From positions 148,595-212,594 of the forward strand of contig NZ_VITN01000010.1 of the NCBI RefSeq assembly GCF_007828045.1: a stretch of DNA of 64,000 nt, read 5' to 3'. A model generated the notes under the pieces. It searched no databases and had not been told where the DNA came from. It was given only the letters and a program-made list of their open reading frames with translations. The position numbers and the translations under genes are program-made. Source of the DNA: Nitrospirillum amazonense (GTDB lineage Bacteria; Pseudomonadota; Alphaproteobacteria; Azospirillales; Azospirillaceae). Below, piece after piece: positions 51,753 to 61,043 of this stretch (positions are counted from its first letter, which is position 1; every line of letters begins with the position of its first letter).

Positions 51753-52604
51753 ATGACCAGCCTCGCCCATCTGCCGCCCCTGCGCGACGTCATCGCCCGT
51801 TTCGACCTGGGCGCCCGCAAGGCGCTGGGCCAGCACTTCCTGCTGGACCTGAACCTGACGGCGCGCGTGGCCGCCGCCGCCGGCGACCTGGCGGGCGTCA
51901 CCGTCATCGAGGTGGGGCCCGGCCCCGGCGGCCTGACCCGGGCCCTGGTGGAAAGCGACGCCAAGGCGGTGGTGGCGGTGGAGCGGGACAGCCGTTTCGT
52001 CGCGGCCCTGGCCGATGTGGTGGAGGCCGCCGCCGGCCGTCTGACCATCGTGGAGGGCGACGCGCTGGAGGTCGACATGACCGCCATCGCCCCGGCGCCG
52101 CGCGCCATCGTCGCCAACCTGCCCTATAACGTCGGCACGCCCATGCTGGTGGGCTGGCTGCGCCAGATCCAGGAATTCCGCAGCCTGACGCTGATGTTCC
52201 AGAAGGAAGTGGTGGACCGCATCGTCGCCAGGCCGCGCACCAAGGATTACGGCCGCCTGGCGGTCATGAGCCAGTGGCTGGCCGACGCGCGGCTGGTGTT
52301 CGACATCCCGCCGCAGGCGTTTTCCCCACCGCCCAAGGTCATGTCGGCGGTGGTGCACATCACCCCGCGCGCCCTGCCGGCCGACGCCCCGTCGTTCAAG
52401 GATATGGAGCGGGTGGTGGCCGCCGCCTTCAACCAGCGGCGCAAGATGCTGCGCGCCGGCCTGAAGGGCCTGGTGGCCCAGCCGGAGCCCTTGCTGGAGG
52501 CCGCCGGCATCCTCCCCACCTCCCGGGCGGAGGAGGTGGACGTGGCGGGTTTCGTGCGCCTGACCCATGCCTGGCGGGCGCACCAGGATTCCCGGCGGGA
52601 TTAA
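51753..52604 (+). CDS. rsmA: 16S rRNA dimethyladenosine transferase
   Basis: A 283-residue RsmA/KsgA, which dimethylates two adjacent adenosines in helix 45 of 16S rRNA late in 30S assembly. Motifs: KALGQHFLLDLNL, VIEVGPGPGGLT (S-adenosylmethionine site), AVERD, IVANLPYNVGTPML (the NLPY catalytic element) and FSPPPKVMSAVVHI. The C-terminal helical domain contains AAFNQRRKMLRAGLKGL. It closes the surA-pdxA-rsmA operon. Confidence 0.96.
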   Translation: MTSLAHLPPLRDVIARFDLGARKALGQHFLLDLNLTARVAAAAGDLAGVTVIEVGPGPGGLTRALVESDAKAVVAVERDSRFVAALADVVEAAAGRLTIVEGDALEVDMTAIAPAPRAIVANLPYNVGTPMLVGWLRQIQEFRSLTLMFQKEVVDRIVARPRTKDYGRLAVMSQWLADARLVFDIPPQAFSPPPKVMSAVVHITPRALPADAPSFKDMERVVAAAFNQRRKMLRAGLKGLVAQPEPLLEAAGILPTSRAEEVDVAGFVRLTHAWRAHQDSRRD

Positions 52605-52767
52605 AGACTGCACGCCTACGGTATGTCCCGGTTCTGCCTGTTATGCGGAACGCGGGGGGGCTTCCATGCCTGAGTAATGACGCGTTTATGACGGTCGTCA
52701 CTCCCGCTCGCGTCTCGCTCCGCTAGCTTTGCGATACGGAACGACGCTGAAATTTGGGGATGACGCC

Positions 52768-53055
52768 ATGACCAAGCAGATCAATCACTGGGTGCGCCGC
52801 CTGCTACCCGCCCGCCTGCTGCCCACCTTGGGCGTGCTGCTGCCCATCGCCGCCTGCAGCGGCGCCCCGGACCATGATTATGTCCAGGTGGCTGATGAGA
52901 ACCCCGCCTTTTCCAGCTGCTCCCAGTCCGCCTTCGACCTCTATCCCGGGGTTGAGCAGGGCGCCTTGCGTGCCGACCATCTGAACGCTTGTCTGGCCAC
53001 CCATCAGACCTACGCCAACGACCGGGTGGCCGTGGCCCGCATCCACAGCTTCTAA
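52768..53055 (+). CDS. Small lipoprotein of unknown function
   Basis: A 95-residue protein with a lipoprotein signal: hydrophobic LLPTLGVLLPIAAC with the lipobox Cys at about residue 31. The mature part has DYVQVADENPAFSSCSQSAF and a second Cys near HLNACLATHQTYAND. I do not recognise a family. An N-terminal charged stretch (TKQINHWVRRLLPARL) is longer than usual. The ATG at 52768 is chosen from the signal; an ATG at 52760 is in another frame. It is isolated between rsmA and xthA. Confidence 0.6.
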   Translation: MTKQINHWVRRLLPARLLPTLGVLLPIAACSGAPDHDYVQVADENPAFSSCSQSAFDLYPGVEQGALRADHLNACLATHQTYANDRVAVARIHSF

Positions 53056-53116
53056 GATCGGTGTCCGTCGTTCCGGTGTTGAATTAGGTGTTCCCCAGTC
53101 CCCGCGCCTGTGGCGG

Positions 53117-53890
53117 TTACACCGCCAGTTCCAGCACCACCGGCGTGTGGTCGGATGCCTTTTCCTTGCCGCGCGGGCCTTTGTCGATGGCGCAGCCCAC
53201 CAGGCGGTCGGCGGCCTGGGGCGACAGCAGGAAATGGTCGATGCGCAGGCCGTTGTCGCGCGGCCAGGCGCCGGCCTGGTAGTCCCAGAAGGTGAAGGCG
53301 CGGTCGGCGTCGGGGTGCGCGGCGCGGAAGGCCTCCACCAGGCCCAGGTGGGTGATCTCGCGGAACTTGGCGCGGGTCTCGGGCCGGAACAGGGCGTCGG
53401 TGATCCAGGCGGCGGGGTCGTAGACGTCGCGCGCCTCGGGGATGACGTTGTAGTCGCCGCCCAGGACGAAGGGGATCTCCCGCGCCAGCAAGCCGCCGGC
53501 GTGGGCCTTCAGCCGGTCCATCCAGCGCAGCTTGTAGGGGTATTTCTCCGTGCCCACCGGGTTGCCGTTGGGCAGGTACAGGCTGGCGATGCGGATGCCG
53601 CCCACCGTCGCCTCGACATAGCGGGCCTGCTCATCCTCCGGCTCGCCCGGCAGGCGGGTGATGATGTCGGTGGGTTCCTCACGCGACAGCAGGGCGACGC
53701 CGTTATAGGCCTTCTGCCCCACCACGGCGCAGTGATAACCCAGGTCCTGGAAGGCCTGCAGCGGGAAGGCCGCCGTTTCGCACTTGATCTCCTGGAACAG
53801 CACGACGTCCGGCTTGGCGCTGTCCAGCCACTCGGTCACGTTGCCTAAGCGGGCTTTGACCGAGTTCACGTTCCAGGTGGCGATGTGCAT
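53117..53890 (-). CDS. xthA: Exodeoxyribonuclease III
   Basis: A 257-residue AP endonuclease/3'-exonuclease of base-excision repair. The ExoIII signatures are all present: MHIATWNVNSVKARLGNV, VVLFQEIKCE (metal Glu), YNGVALLSR, LGGDYNVIPEARDVYDP (Asp/Asn pair), GLRIDHFLLSP and SDHTPVVLEL (catalytic His). The size is standard. It is a single gene with 209 bases to the next gene (erpA) upstream. Confidence 0.94.
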   Translation of the reverse strand: MHIATWNVNSVKARLGNVTEWLDSAKPDVVLFQEIKCETAAFPLQAFQDLGYHCAVVGQKAYNGVALLSREEPTDIITRLPGEPEDEQARYVEATVGGIRIASLYLPNGNPVGTEKYPYKLRWMDRLKAHAGGLLAREIPFVLGGDYNVIPEARDVYDPAAWITDALFRPETRAKFREITHLGLVEAFRAAHPDADRAFTFWDYQAGAWPRDNGLRIDHFLLSPQAADRLVGCAIDKGPRGKEKASDHTPVVLELAV

Positions 53891-54099
53891 GGGAAGGCTC
53901 TCATCAGGCGAAATTTGTCCGCACCTTAGAGCGAAGCCTTGATCAACGCGAGGGGCTTGCGCCGAAGCGTACCACGCATCCTTTCTTTCCTAGGACGCGA
54001 CCGCGTCCGCCGGAGCGAGCACCGCCAGTTTACGTAAAGGGGCGCGCAGCGAGGATAGCCAAGCGGCCGGATGGCCGCGCCCGGCGCCTGAGGGCCCGC

Positions 54100-54474
54100 T
54101 TAAAGCGAGAAACTCTGCCCGCAGCCGCAGGAGGAACTGGCGTTGGGATTGGTGACCTTGAAGTAGGAACCCGCCAGTTCCTCGACGAAGTCCACCTCGG
54201 CGCCGGCCAGCAGATCCAGCGATGTGTCGTCCACCACCAGCCGGGCGCCGTCGCGCTCGAACACATGGTCATCGTCATGGGTGGTGGCGTCGAAGCTGAA
54301 GCCGTATTGGAAGCCGGAGCAGCCGCCGCCCGACACGGACAGGCGCATCATGACGTTGGGGCCGCCTTCCATCTCCGCCAGCTTGCGCACGCGCTTGGCG
54401 GCACTGGCGCTCAGGCTCATGGCGCGGACGGCGGCAGGGGAAGCGGTGTCGGCGGTGATGTCGGTGACGCTCAT
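54100..54474 (-). CDS. erpA: Iron-sulfur cluster insertion protein ErpA (A-type carrier)
   Basis: A 124-residue A-type iron-sulfur carrier that delivers assembled clusters to apoproteins. The three ligand cysteines are Cys52 (GGGCSGFQYGF) and Cys116/Cys118 (SSCGCGQSF). LSASAAKRVRKLAEMEG and DFVEELAGSYFKVTNPNA are typical of the ErpA branch. The first 19 residues are a non-conserved extension. ATG 54474 is chosen to exclude a further upstream frame. It is divergent from dgt, which is a frequent pairing in Alphaproteobacteria. Confidence 0.9.
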   Translation of the reverse strand: MSVTDITADTASPAAVRAMSLSASAAKRVRKLAEMEGGPNVMMRLSVSGGGCSGFQYGFSFDATTHDDDHVFERDGARLVVDDTSLDLLAGAEVDFVEELAGSYFKVTNPNASSSCGCGQSFSL

Positions 54475-54638
54475 CGACGGTCTCTTTCCAGTTGCGGAAC
54501 GCTGGCCCCACACCCACGTACCCGTTGAAAAGGCGACTGGACAGGGGCGGCGTTCCTCTGTAACGCCCATAGTATGTAGGCGCTCCAAACGGTTCCGTCA
54601 AAGGACCAGGAACCATTCGGTGCCCGCACGGGTCTGGC

Positions 54639-55991
54639 ATGAGGTATGCGGCGATGATGAACTGGAACAGCCTGCTGTCGCGCAAGCGCTTGGCCAAGAC
54701 GACGGCCGATCCGGAATTGCCGCACCGCAGCGCCTATGAGATCGACATCGACCGCATAACCTTCACCACCAGCTTCCGCCGCCTGGCCGACAAGCAGCAG
54801 GTGCACGGCATCGGCGGGTCCGACTATGTGCGCTCCCGCCTGACCCACTCGATGGAGGCGGCGCGGGTGGGCCGGTCGCTCGGCATGTGGGTGGGGCCGG
54901 CCATCCTGGGCAGCATCGCCTATCCGCTGAAGGCCACCCCCGCCGACATCGGCCATGTCGTGGCCGCCGCCTCCCTGGCCCATGACGTCGGCACCCCCTG
55001 CTTCGCCCATACGGGCGAGGACGTGATTTCCGATTGGTTCGCGGACAGCGTCATCGGTCGCCGCATCCGCGAGGGGCTGAGCGATGTCGAGCAGGCCGAA
55101 CTGTGCAAGTTCGAGGCGAACGCCCAGGGCTTCCGCGTGCTGACCCGGCTGCAGGGCTGGCGCGGCGTGGGCGGGCTGCAACTGACGGCGGCGACGCTGG
55201 CGGCCGGCGCCAAATACCCGTGGGGCGTGGAGGTGCCGGACGGCCCAGTGAAACGGCCGCACAAGCGCAAGTATGGCTTCTTCGAGAGCGAGCAGGCGGT
55301 GTTCGCCGAGGTCGCCGCCGAGGTGGGATTGGTGGAAACGGGGCCGGGCGCATGGTGCCGCCACCCCCTGGCCTATCTGGTGGAGGCGGCGGACGATGCC
55401 TGCTACCACGTCGTGGATATCGAGGACGCCGCCAAGATGCGCATGCTGAGTTTCGAGCATGCCGAGGATCTGTTGCTGGCCTTCATCCGCGACGACAAGA
55501 CCAAGGATTGGGAGGCGGACTACAAGACCTTGGAGGATGAGGACCGCAAGCTGATCTTCCTGCGCGCCCAGGCCATCGACCGGCTGGTGCGCGACGCGGC
55601 GGAGATTTTCCTGGAACGTCTGCCGAGCCTGATGGCGGGGGAGTTCTGCAAGCCGCTGCTGACCCTGTCGGAGCGGGCGCAGGCCCTGCGCCACATTGAA
55701 CAGGTCAGCCACGAGCGCATCTATCGCGGCCAGCAGCGCTGCGAGACCGACATCATCGCCGCCCGCACCATCACCACCCTGCTGGACGCCTATGGCGAAG
55801 CGCTGCTGGACCGGGAGAAGCTGGGCACCGGCGCCAAGCTGCCCCGCCGCTGGGCCTCGCTGCTGGAAACCATGCCGGAGTCGCGTCAGTTGCCTTATGA
55901 GCGCGCGGCCTGGGTGCGCGGCCTGCTGGACTACGTCGCCGGCATGACCGACCGCTTCGCCATCCGACAGGCGCAGATGATCGCGGGGTGA
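54639..55991 (+). CDS. dgt: Deoxyguanosinetriphosphate triphosphohydrolase-like protein
   Basis: A 450-residue HD-superfamily dNTPase, which removes triphosphate from dGTP or other dNTPs. The family motifs are TTSFRRLADKQQVHG, RSRLTHSMEAARVGRSLG and the metal site LAHDVGTPCFAHTGED. The HD pair and the second His of the site are present, although the usual GHPPFGH or GNPPFGH reads GTPCFAH. Later motifs include YLVEAADDACYHVVDIEDA. The length (450) is above the 380-400 of the short alphaproteobacterial form, so it resembles the longer group. It is divergent from erpA and overlaps the DUF805 gene by GTGA. Confidence 0.85.
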   Translation: MRYAAMMNWNSLLSRKRLAKTTADPELPHRSAYEIDIDRITFTTSFRRLADKQQVHGIGGSDYVRSRLTHSMEAARVGRSLGMWVGPAILGSIAYPLKATPADIGHVVAAASLAHDVGTPCFAHTGEDVISDWFADSVIGRRIREGLSDVEQAELCKFEANAQGFRVLTRLQGWRGVGGLQLTAATLAAGAKYPWGVEVPDGPVKRPHKRKYGFFESEQAVFAEVAAEVGLVETGPGAWCRHPLAYLVEAADDACYHVVDIEDAAKMRMLSFEHAEDLLLAFIRDDKTKDWEADYKTLEDEDRKLIFLRAQAIDRLVRDAAEIFLERLPSLMAGEFCKPLLTLSERAQALRHIEQVSHERIYRGQQRCETDIIAARTITTLLDAYGEALLDREKLGTGAKLPRRWASLLETMPESRQLPYERAAWVRGLLDYVAGMTDRFAIRQAQMIAG

Positions 55992-56401
55992 TTATGGAGT
56001 GGCCAAGGGCACCCTTCACGTGGTCCTGGTTTCTTGTATCGATGGCGGGTCGGATTTCCCGGCGCGAATATTGGCTGAAATTCCAGCTGCCCTTGATGGC
56101 CGTTTACTGGGCGATGGCTGGGCTTGGCTTTGTGACGGCCGGCATTCCGCCGACCATCGACAATGGCTCGGGTGAAGGCCTCAACATCATCTACTTCGCC
56201 TTGGTGGTTCTTGTCGCCATGGCCAGCGGATGGGCGAGCCTCGCCGTTAACGTCAAACGGTGCCACGACCGTGATCGTAGTGGCTGGTTTATACTGATTC
56301 AGTTGGTTCCAGGCGTAGGGGCGCTCTGGTTCCTAGTCGAAACCGGCTTCCTGCCGGGCAGCATCGGCGCAAATCGATTCGGTGCCGATCCGCAAGCCTG
56401 A
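55988..56401 (+). CDS. DUF805 membrane protein
   Basis: A 137-residue inner-membrane protein. The DUF805 landmarks are GRISRREYWLKFQL near residue 20 and the later VNVKRCHDRDRSGWFILIQL, followed by VPGVGALWFLVETGFLPG. It has about four hydrophobic segments and ends NRFGADPQA in the family style. The function of DUF805 is unknown; the family is present in many Proteobacteria and Actinobacteria. A GTG overlapping the dgt stop (GTGA) is given as the start; ATG two codons later is also possible. It is inserted in the dgt-argS interval and is visibly less GC-rich than either neighbour. Confidence 0.8.
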   Translation: MIMEWPRAPFTWSWFLVSMAGRISRREYWLKFQLPLMAVYWAMAGLGFVTAGIPPTIDNGSGEGLNIIYFALVVLVAMASGWASLAVNVKRCHDRDRSGWFILIQLVPGVGALWFLVETGFLPGSIGANRFGADPQA

Positions 56402-56539
56402 CGCAAAGGGGGAGCAGCCTTCTCCGCCCTGGCCCAACTCCGCCCGTGACCTGCACCGCAGGAACCTTGTATGGTGCCCCGCCGCCGGTCACCATGGCCG
56501 GCGAACGTGTCTCTATTTGGATCTGCCGGTTCTAACGCC

Positions 56540-58294
56540 ATGAACGTCTACAAGGAATTCGAAGCCCTGGTCCGCCGCGCGCTGGAGGCCCTGGCGGCTG
56601 ACGGCGGCATTCCCGCCGGGCTGGACCTCTCCCGCGTGACGGTGGAGCCGCCGCGTGAGGCGGCGCATGGCGACATCTCCACCAACGCCGCCATGGTGCT
56701 GGCCAAGCCCGCCGGCAAGCCGCCCCGTGCCATTGCCGAGGCGCTGGCCCCGCATCTGCGCGCCCTGCCGGACGTGACCGAGGTCACCATCGCCGGCCCC
56801 GGCTTCGTCAACCTGCGCGTGGCGCCCAGCTATTGGCGCGCCCGCCTGGCCGACGTCCTGACTGCCGGCGTGGGCTTCGGCGCCAGCACCATCGGCAACG
56901 GCACCCGGGTGAACGTGGAATACGTCTCCGCCAACCCCACCGGCCCGCTGCACGCGGCGCACGCCCGGGGTGCGGTGGTGGGTGACGCCCTGTCGGCCCT
57001 GTTGGAAAAGGCCGGCTACGACGTCACACGTGAGTATTACATCAACGACGCCGGCGCCCAGGTGGACGTCCTGGCCCGCTCCACCCACCTGCGCTACCGC
57101 GAGACCCTGGGTGAGACGGGCATCGAGATCCCGGCCGGCATGTATCCGGGCGAATACCTGAAGGACGTGGGCCACGCCCTGGCCCAGCGGGACGGCGCCA
57201 AATGGCGCGACCTACCGGAGGAGGAGTGGCTGGCCCCGGTGCGCGGCTTCGCCATCGACCAGATGATGGCCGGCATCAAGGAAGACCTGGCCTCCCTCAA
57301 CATCCATCATGACCTGTTCAGCAGCGAACGCGCGCTGGTGGACAACGGGGCGGTGGACCAGGCCTTCAAGGCGCTGGAGGATGCCGGCCTGATCTATGTC
57401 GGCGTGCTGGAGCCGCCCAAGGGCAAGAAGCCCGACGATTGGGAGCCGCGTCCCCAGACCCTGTTCAAGGCCACGCAGTTCGGTGACGACGTCGATCGTC
57501 CGCTGAAGAAGTCGGACGGGTCGTGGACCTATTTCGCCAACGACATCGCCTATCACTACGACAAGTACCGGCGCGGCTGCCCAGTGCTGATCGACGTGTG
57601 GGGGGCCGACCACGGCGGCTATGTGAAGCGCATGGCGGCGGCGACCAAGGCCATTTCCGACGGCAAGGCCGCGCTGGACGTGAAGCTGTGCCAGCTGGTG
57701 CACCTGCTGCAGAATGGCGAGCCGGTTAAGATGTCCAAGCGCGCCGGCACCTTCGTCACCCTGCGCGACGTCATGGACGCCGTGGGCCGCGACGTGGTGC
57801 GCTTCATCATGCTGACCCGCCGCAACGACCAGACGCTGGAGTTCGACTACGCCAAGGTGACGGAGCAGTCCAAGGACAACCCCGTCTTCTACGTGCAGTA
57901 CGCCCATGCCCGCTGCCGCTCGGTCCTGCGCCAGGCGCAGGCGCTGCACCCCGACTGGGATCTGTCGGTTGAGGCGCTGTCGGTCGTGTCCTTCGACGGC
58001 CTGGCCTCCACGGCCGAGGTCGACCTCATCCGCCTCATGCTGAACTGGCCGCGCACGGTGGAGTCGGCGGCGGAGGCGCATGAGCCGCACCGCGTCGCCT
58101 ACTATCTGCAGGATCTGGCCGCCGCCTTCCACGGCTTCTGGAACCAGGGCAAGGACGACGCCACCCTGCGCTTCATCATAGAGGGGGACGACGCCCTGAC
58201 CCGGGCCCGCCTGGCCCTGGTGACGGCGGTGTCCCTGGTCATCGCGTCGGGCCTCGCCATCATGGGCGTGGTGCCGGCCGAGGAGTTGCGCTGA
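56540..58294 (+). CDS. argS: Arginine-tRNA ligase
   Basis: A 584-residue class I synthetase that charges tRNA-Arg. The N-terminal tRNA-binding domain is followed by the HIGH-like element [19 protein letters not shown] (HAAH in place of HIGH, as in other ArgRS proteins). The KMSKS equivalent is [19 protein letters not shown]. The C-terminal anticodon-binding helical domain includes [20 protein letters not shown]. The ATG at 56540 is chosen as the first codon that gives the conserved [11 protein letters not shown] start. It is part of a block dgt-argS-SPOR-nagZ. Confidence 0.96.
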   Translation: MNVYKEFEALVRRALEALAADGGIPAGLDLSRVTVEPPREAAHGDISTNAAMVLAKPAGKPPRAIAEALAPHLRALPDVTEVTIAGPGFVNLRVAPSYWRARLADVLTAGVGFGASTIGNGTRVNVEYVSANPTGPLHAAHARGAVVGDALSALLEKAGYDVTREYYINDAGAQVDVLARSTHLRYRETLGETGIEIPAGMYPGEYLKDVGHALAQRDGAKWRDLPEEEWLAPVRGFAIDQMMAGIKEDLASLNIHHDLFSSERALVDNGAVDQAFKALEDAGLIYVGVLEPPKGKKPDDWEPRPQTLFKATQFGDDVDRPLKKSDGSWTYFANDIAYHYDKYRRGCPVLIDVWGADHGGYVKRMAAATKAISDGKAALDVKLCQLVHLLQNGEPVKMSKRAGTFVTLRDVMDAVGRDVVRFIMLTRRNDQTLEFDYAKVTEQSKDNPVFYVQYAHARCRSVLRQAQALHPDWDLSVEALSVVSFDGLASTAEVDLIRLMLNWPRTVESAAEAHEPHRVAYYLQDLAAAFHGFWNQGKDDATLRFIIEGDDALTRARLALVTAVSLVIASGLAIMGVVPAEELR

Positions 58295-58298
58295 TCCC

Positions 58299-59297
58299 AT
58301 GAGCGACATGCACGACCATCACGGCGACCCCGACTACGACTATGATCCCGGCTATGACTGGCAGGGGCGGCGTCAGCCGGCGCCCCGCCGGCGCGGGTTC
58401 CTCAGCCTGGCCGTGGTATTGGCCGCCGTCGGCAGCTTCGGCGGGCTGATCTACTTCGTCTACACCCAGGGCCAGCGGGCAGGGACGGAGGCGGTGGCCC
58501 CCATCATCCATGCCGATCCCGGGCCGACGAAGGTTAAGCCGGAGACGCCCGGCGGAATGGACGTGCCCAACCAGGACCGGCTGATCTACGACCGCCTGCG
58601 CGCCGACGCCAAGACGGACCCCGGCGTGGAACGCCTGCTGCCGCCGCCGGAAGCGCCCATGGAACGGCCCACGGCTGCGCCGCCGGCCGCCCAGCCGGCG
58701 CCCCAGGCCGTTGCCCAAGCTCCTGCCCAGGCGCCGGCGCAAGCCCCGGCCGCCCAACCGGCGGTCCCGGCTGTCCTGCCGCCCACCGTGCTGCCCCCGA
58801 CGGCAGCCGTCCCCACCGCCCCGAAGCCGGTGACGCCGGCGCCAGTTCCGGCCGCCAAGCCGCCCGCGCAGCAGCAGACGGCGCAAGCCAACGCGCCCAC
58901 GCCGCTGGTGCCGCCAGCCCCGCAGCCTACGCCTCAGCCGGCCGCGTCCAAGCCTGTTGCCGCCGCCCCGGTCACGCCGCCACCCAAGCCGGTGGAAAAG
59001 CCGGTGGCGCCGGCCGCCGCAGCGCCCACCGCCGCGCCCACCGCCACCGGCGGCGGGTCGGTAAAACTGCAGTTCGCCTCCATCCCCTCCGAACCGCAGG
59101 CGGAGGCGGAAATGCAGCGCATCCAGCGCAAGCACGCGGCTGTCCTGGGTGGGCTCAGCCTGCGCCTGGTCAAGGCCGATCTGGGCGCCAAGGGCATCTA
59201 TTACCGCGTCCAGGCGGGCCCCATCGACGAGGCCCAGGCCAAGCGTATCTGCGAGGCGGTGAAGGCGGCCAGGGACGGCTGCATCCCCGTACATTAA
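58299..59297 (+). CDS. SPOR-domain peptidoglycan-binding protein
   Basis: A 332-residue single-pass membrane protein. A short acidic cytoplasmic head (HDHHGDPDYDYDPGYDW) precedes one membrane helix (about 35-52). A low-complexity Ala/Pro-rich linker of about 160 residues follows. The C-terminal 75 residues are a SPOR domain (VKLQFASIPSEPQAEAEMQR; GIYYRVQAGPIDEAQAKRIC), which binds denuded glycan at the division septum. Its place between argS and nagZ, 4 bases from argS, is a conserved alphaproteobacterial arrangement. Confidence 0.9.
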   Translation: MSDMHDHHGDPDYDYDPGYDWQGRRQPAPRRRGFLSLAVVLAAVGSFGGLIYFVYTQGQRAGTEAVAPIIHADPGPTKVKPETPGGMDVPNQDRLIYDRLRADAKTDPGVERLLPPPEAPMERPTAAPPAAQPAPQAVAQAPAQAPAQAPAAQPAVPAVLPPTVLPPTAAVPTAPKPVTPAPVPAAKPPAQQQTAQANAPTPLVPPAPQPTPQPAASKPVAAAPVTPPPKPVEKPVAPAAAAPTAAPTATGGGSVKLQFASIPSEPQAEAEMQRIQRKHAAVLGGLSLRLVKADLGAKGIYYRVQAGPIDEAQAKRICEAVKAARDGCIPVH

Positions 59298-59310
59298 GGC
59301 GGTGCTTGCG

Positions 59311-60345
59311 ATGACCAACCCCACCGTTCCAGCGGCCGTCATCTTCGGCTGCACCGGCCCCGTCCTGACCGAGGCGGAGCGGGCGCTGTTCGCGGCGGCC
59401 AATCCCCTGGGCTTCATCCTGTTCAAGCGCAATTGCGAGACGCCGGAGCAGGTGATGGCCCTGACGGCCGCCCTGCGCGACAGCGTGGGCCGGCCCGACG
59501 CGCCCATCATGATCGACCAGGAGGGCGGCCGCGTGGCCCGCCTGCGGCCGCCGCACTGGCCGTCCCTGCCGCCGGCCGGCCGCATCGGTGCCATCGCCGA
59601 TGACGACCTGGCCAAGGAGGCCGCCTGGCTGCACGGCCGGCTGCTGGCCGCCACCCTGGCGCCGCTGGGCATCGACATGGATTGCGCCCCGGTGGCCGAC
59701 GTGCCGCAGGCGGGCGCCCACGACGTCATCGGCGACCGCGCCTTCAGCCGCTACCCGGCCCGGGTCGCCCTGCTGGCGGGCGCCCAGGCGGACGGCCTGC
59801 TGGCCGGCGGCGTCCTGCCCATCGTGAAGCATTTGCCCGGCCACGGCCGCGCCCTGTCCGACAGCCATAAGGAACTGCCGACGGTGACGGCGGACCTGGC
59901 GACGCTGGAGGCGACGGACTTCGCCCCTTTCAAGGCCCTGGCCGACCAGCCTGCGGGCATGGTGGCCCACATTCTATTCACGGCGGTGGATGCCCAGCAT
60001 CCCTCCAGCACCTCGTCCCTGGTCATCACCAGGATCGTGCGCGGGCTGATCGGCTTCGACGGCCTGTTGTTCAGCGACGATCTGGACATGCAGGCCCTGT
60101 CGGGCACGGTGGCGGAGCGTGCGGCCGCCGTGGTGGCCGACGGTTGCTGCGACGTGGCCCTGCACTGCAACGGCACGGTGGAGGACATGGCCGCCGTGGC
60201 CGCCGTGGTGCCCCGCCTGTCGGAACAGGCGCAGGAGCGCTGGGCCAGGGCCCAGGCCCGCCGCCCGAATGCGACCGTCGCCGACGCGGCCACCGTCGCC
60301 GCTTGGCGCACGCGCCTCATCGACCTTGCCGGTAACTGGGACTGA
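59311..60345 (+). CDS. nagZ: Beta-N-acetylglucosaminidase (GH3)
   Basis: A 344-residue cytoplasmic NagZ, which removes GlcNAc from muropeptides during cell-wall recycling. The signature IVKHLPGHGRALSDSH contains the acid/base His, and the nucleophile Asp lies in FSDDLDMQAL. FGCTGPVLTEAE at the start and IDQEGGRVARL match the family. The start is ATG 59311 with AAGG upstream; a GTG three codons earlier is possible. It lies between the SPOR protein and the M50 protease gene. Confidence 0.93.
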   Translation: MTNPTVPAAVIFGCTGPVLTEAERALFAAANPLGFILFKRNCETPEQVMALTAALRDSVGRPDAPIMIDQEGGRVARLRPPHWPSLPPAGRIGAIADDDLAKEAAWLHGRLLAATLAPLGIDMDCAPVADVPQAGAHDVIGDRAFSRYPARVALLAGAQADGLLAGGVLPIVKHLPGHGRALSDSHKELPTVTADLATLEATDFAPFKALADQPAGMVAHILFTAVDAQHPSSTSSLVITRIVRGLIGFDGLLFSDDLDMQALSGTVAERAAAVVADGCCDVALHCNGTVEDMAAVAAVVPRLSEQAQERWARAQARRPNATVADAATVAAWRTRLIDLAGNWD

Positions 60346-60350
60346 CCCCT

Positions 60351-61043
60351 TTGGACACCTCGATTCAGGAACTGATCGTCCGCCTTTCCGTGATGGCCAT
60401 CCCCATGGTGCTGGCCATCACCCTGCATGAGGCGGCCCACGCCTGGGTGGCGTGGAGGCTGGGTGACGACACCGCCTACTCCCAAGGGCGGGTCAGCTTC
60501 AACCCGGGCAAGCACATCGACCCCATCGGGACCATCCTGATGCCGGCCTCGCTGTTCCTGTTCACCGGCTTCGTCTTCGGCTGGGCCAAGCCCGTGCCCG
60601 TCACGCAAAGCCGGCTGCGCCGCCCGCGCCGGGACATGGCACTGGTGGCGCTGTCCGGGCCCGGCATGAACTTCCTGCTGGCCATCGTCTTCGCCCTGCT
60701 GCTGCACACCCTTTTCCTGCTGCCGGCCTCGGTGGCGGATTGGGTGGGGCAGAACTTCGTGGCCGGCATCCAGATCAACCTGATGCTGGGGGTGCTGAAC
60801 ATGCTGCCCTTCCCGTCGCTGGATGGCGGCAAGGTGCTGGAGCAAATGCTGCCCTACCGCCAGGCGCAGTGGTTCGCGGCGCAGGAGGTGCGGGGCAACA
60901 TGATCCTGCTGACGATTTTTTTCCTGCTGCCCTACCTTTTCAATAAGATGGGCCTGTCGGCCTACGACCCCTACATGTGGCTGGTGCGGTGGCCGACCAG
61001 CGGCTTGTGGAACGTGATCGCCACGGTGACGGGACTGAGCTGA
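60351..61043 (+). CDS. Site-2 protease family protein (M50)
   Basis: A 230-residue inner-membrane metalloprotease-like protein. The zinc motif is HEAAHAW near residue 26, and the third ligand is in LNMLPFPSLDGGKVLE (the LDG motif). LSGPGMNFLLAIVFALLLHT lies between them. About five to six hydrophobic segments are visible. The start is TTG at 60351, five bases after the nagZ stop. Its stop overlaps the scpA ATG (TGATG). The substrate is unknown; the conserved position before scpA is common in Alphaproteobacteria. Confidence 0.88.
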   Translation: MDTSIQELIVRLSVMAIPMVLAITLHEAAHAWVAWRLGDDTAYSQGRVSFNPGKHIDPIGTILMPASLFLFTGFVFGWAKPVPVTQSRLRRPRRDMALVALSGPGMNFLLAIVFALLLHTLFLLPASVADWVGQNFVAGIQINLMLGVLNMLPFPSLDGGKVLEQMLPYRQAQWFAAQEVRGNMILLTIFFLLPYLFNKMGLSAYDPYMWLVRWPTSGLWNVIATVTGLS

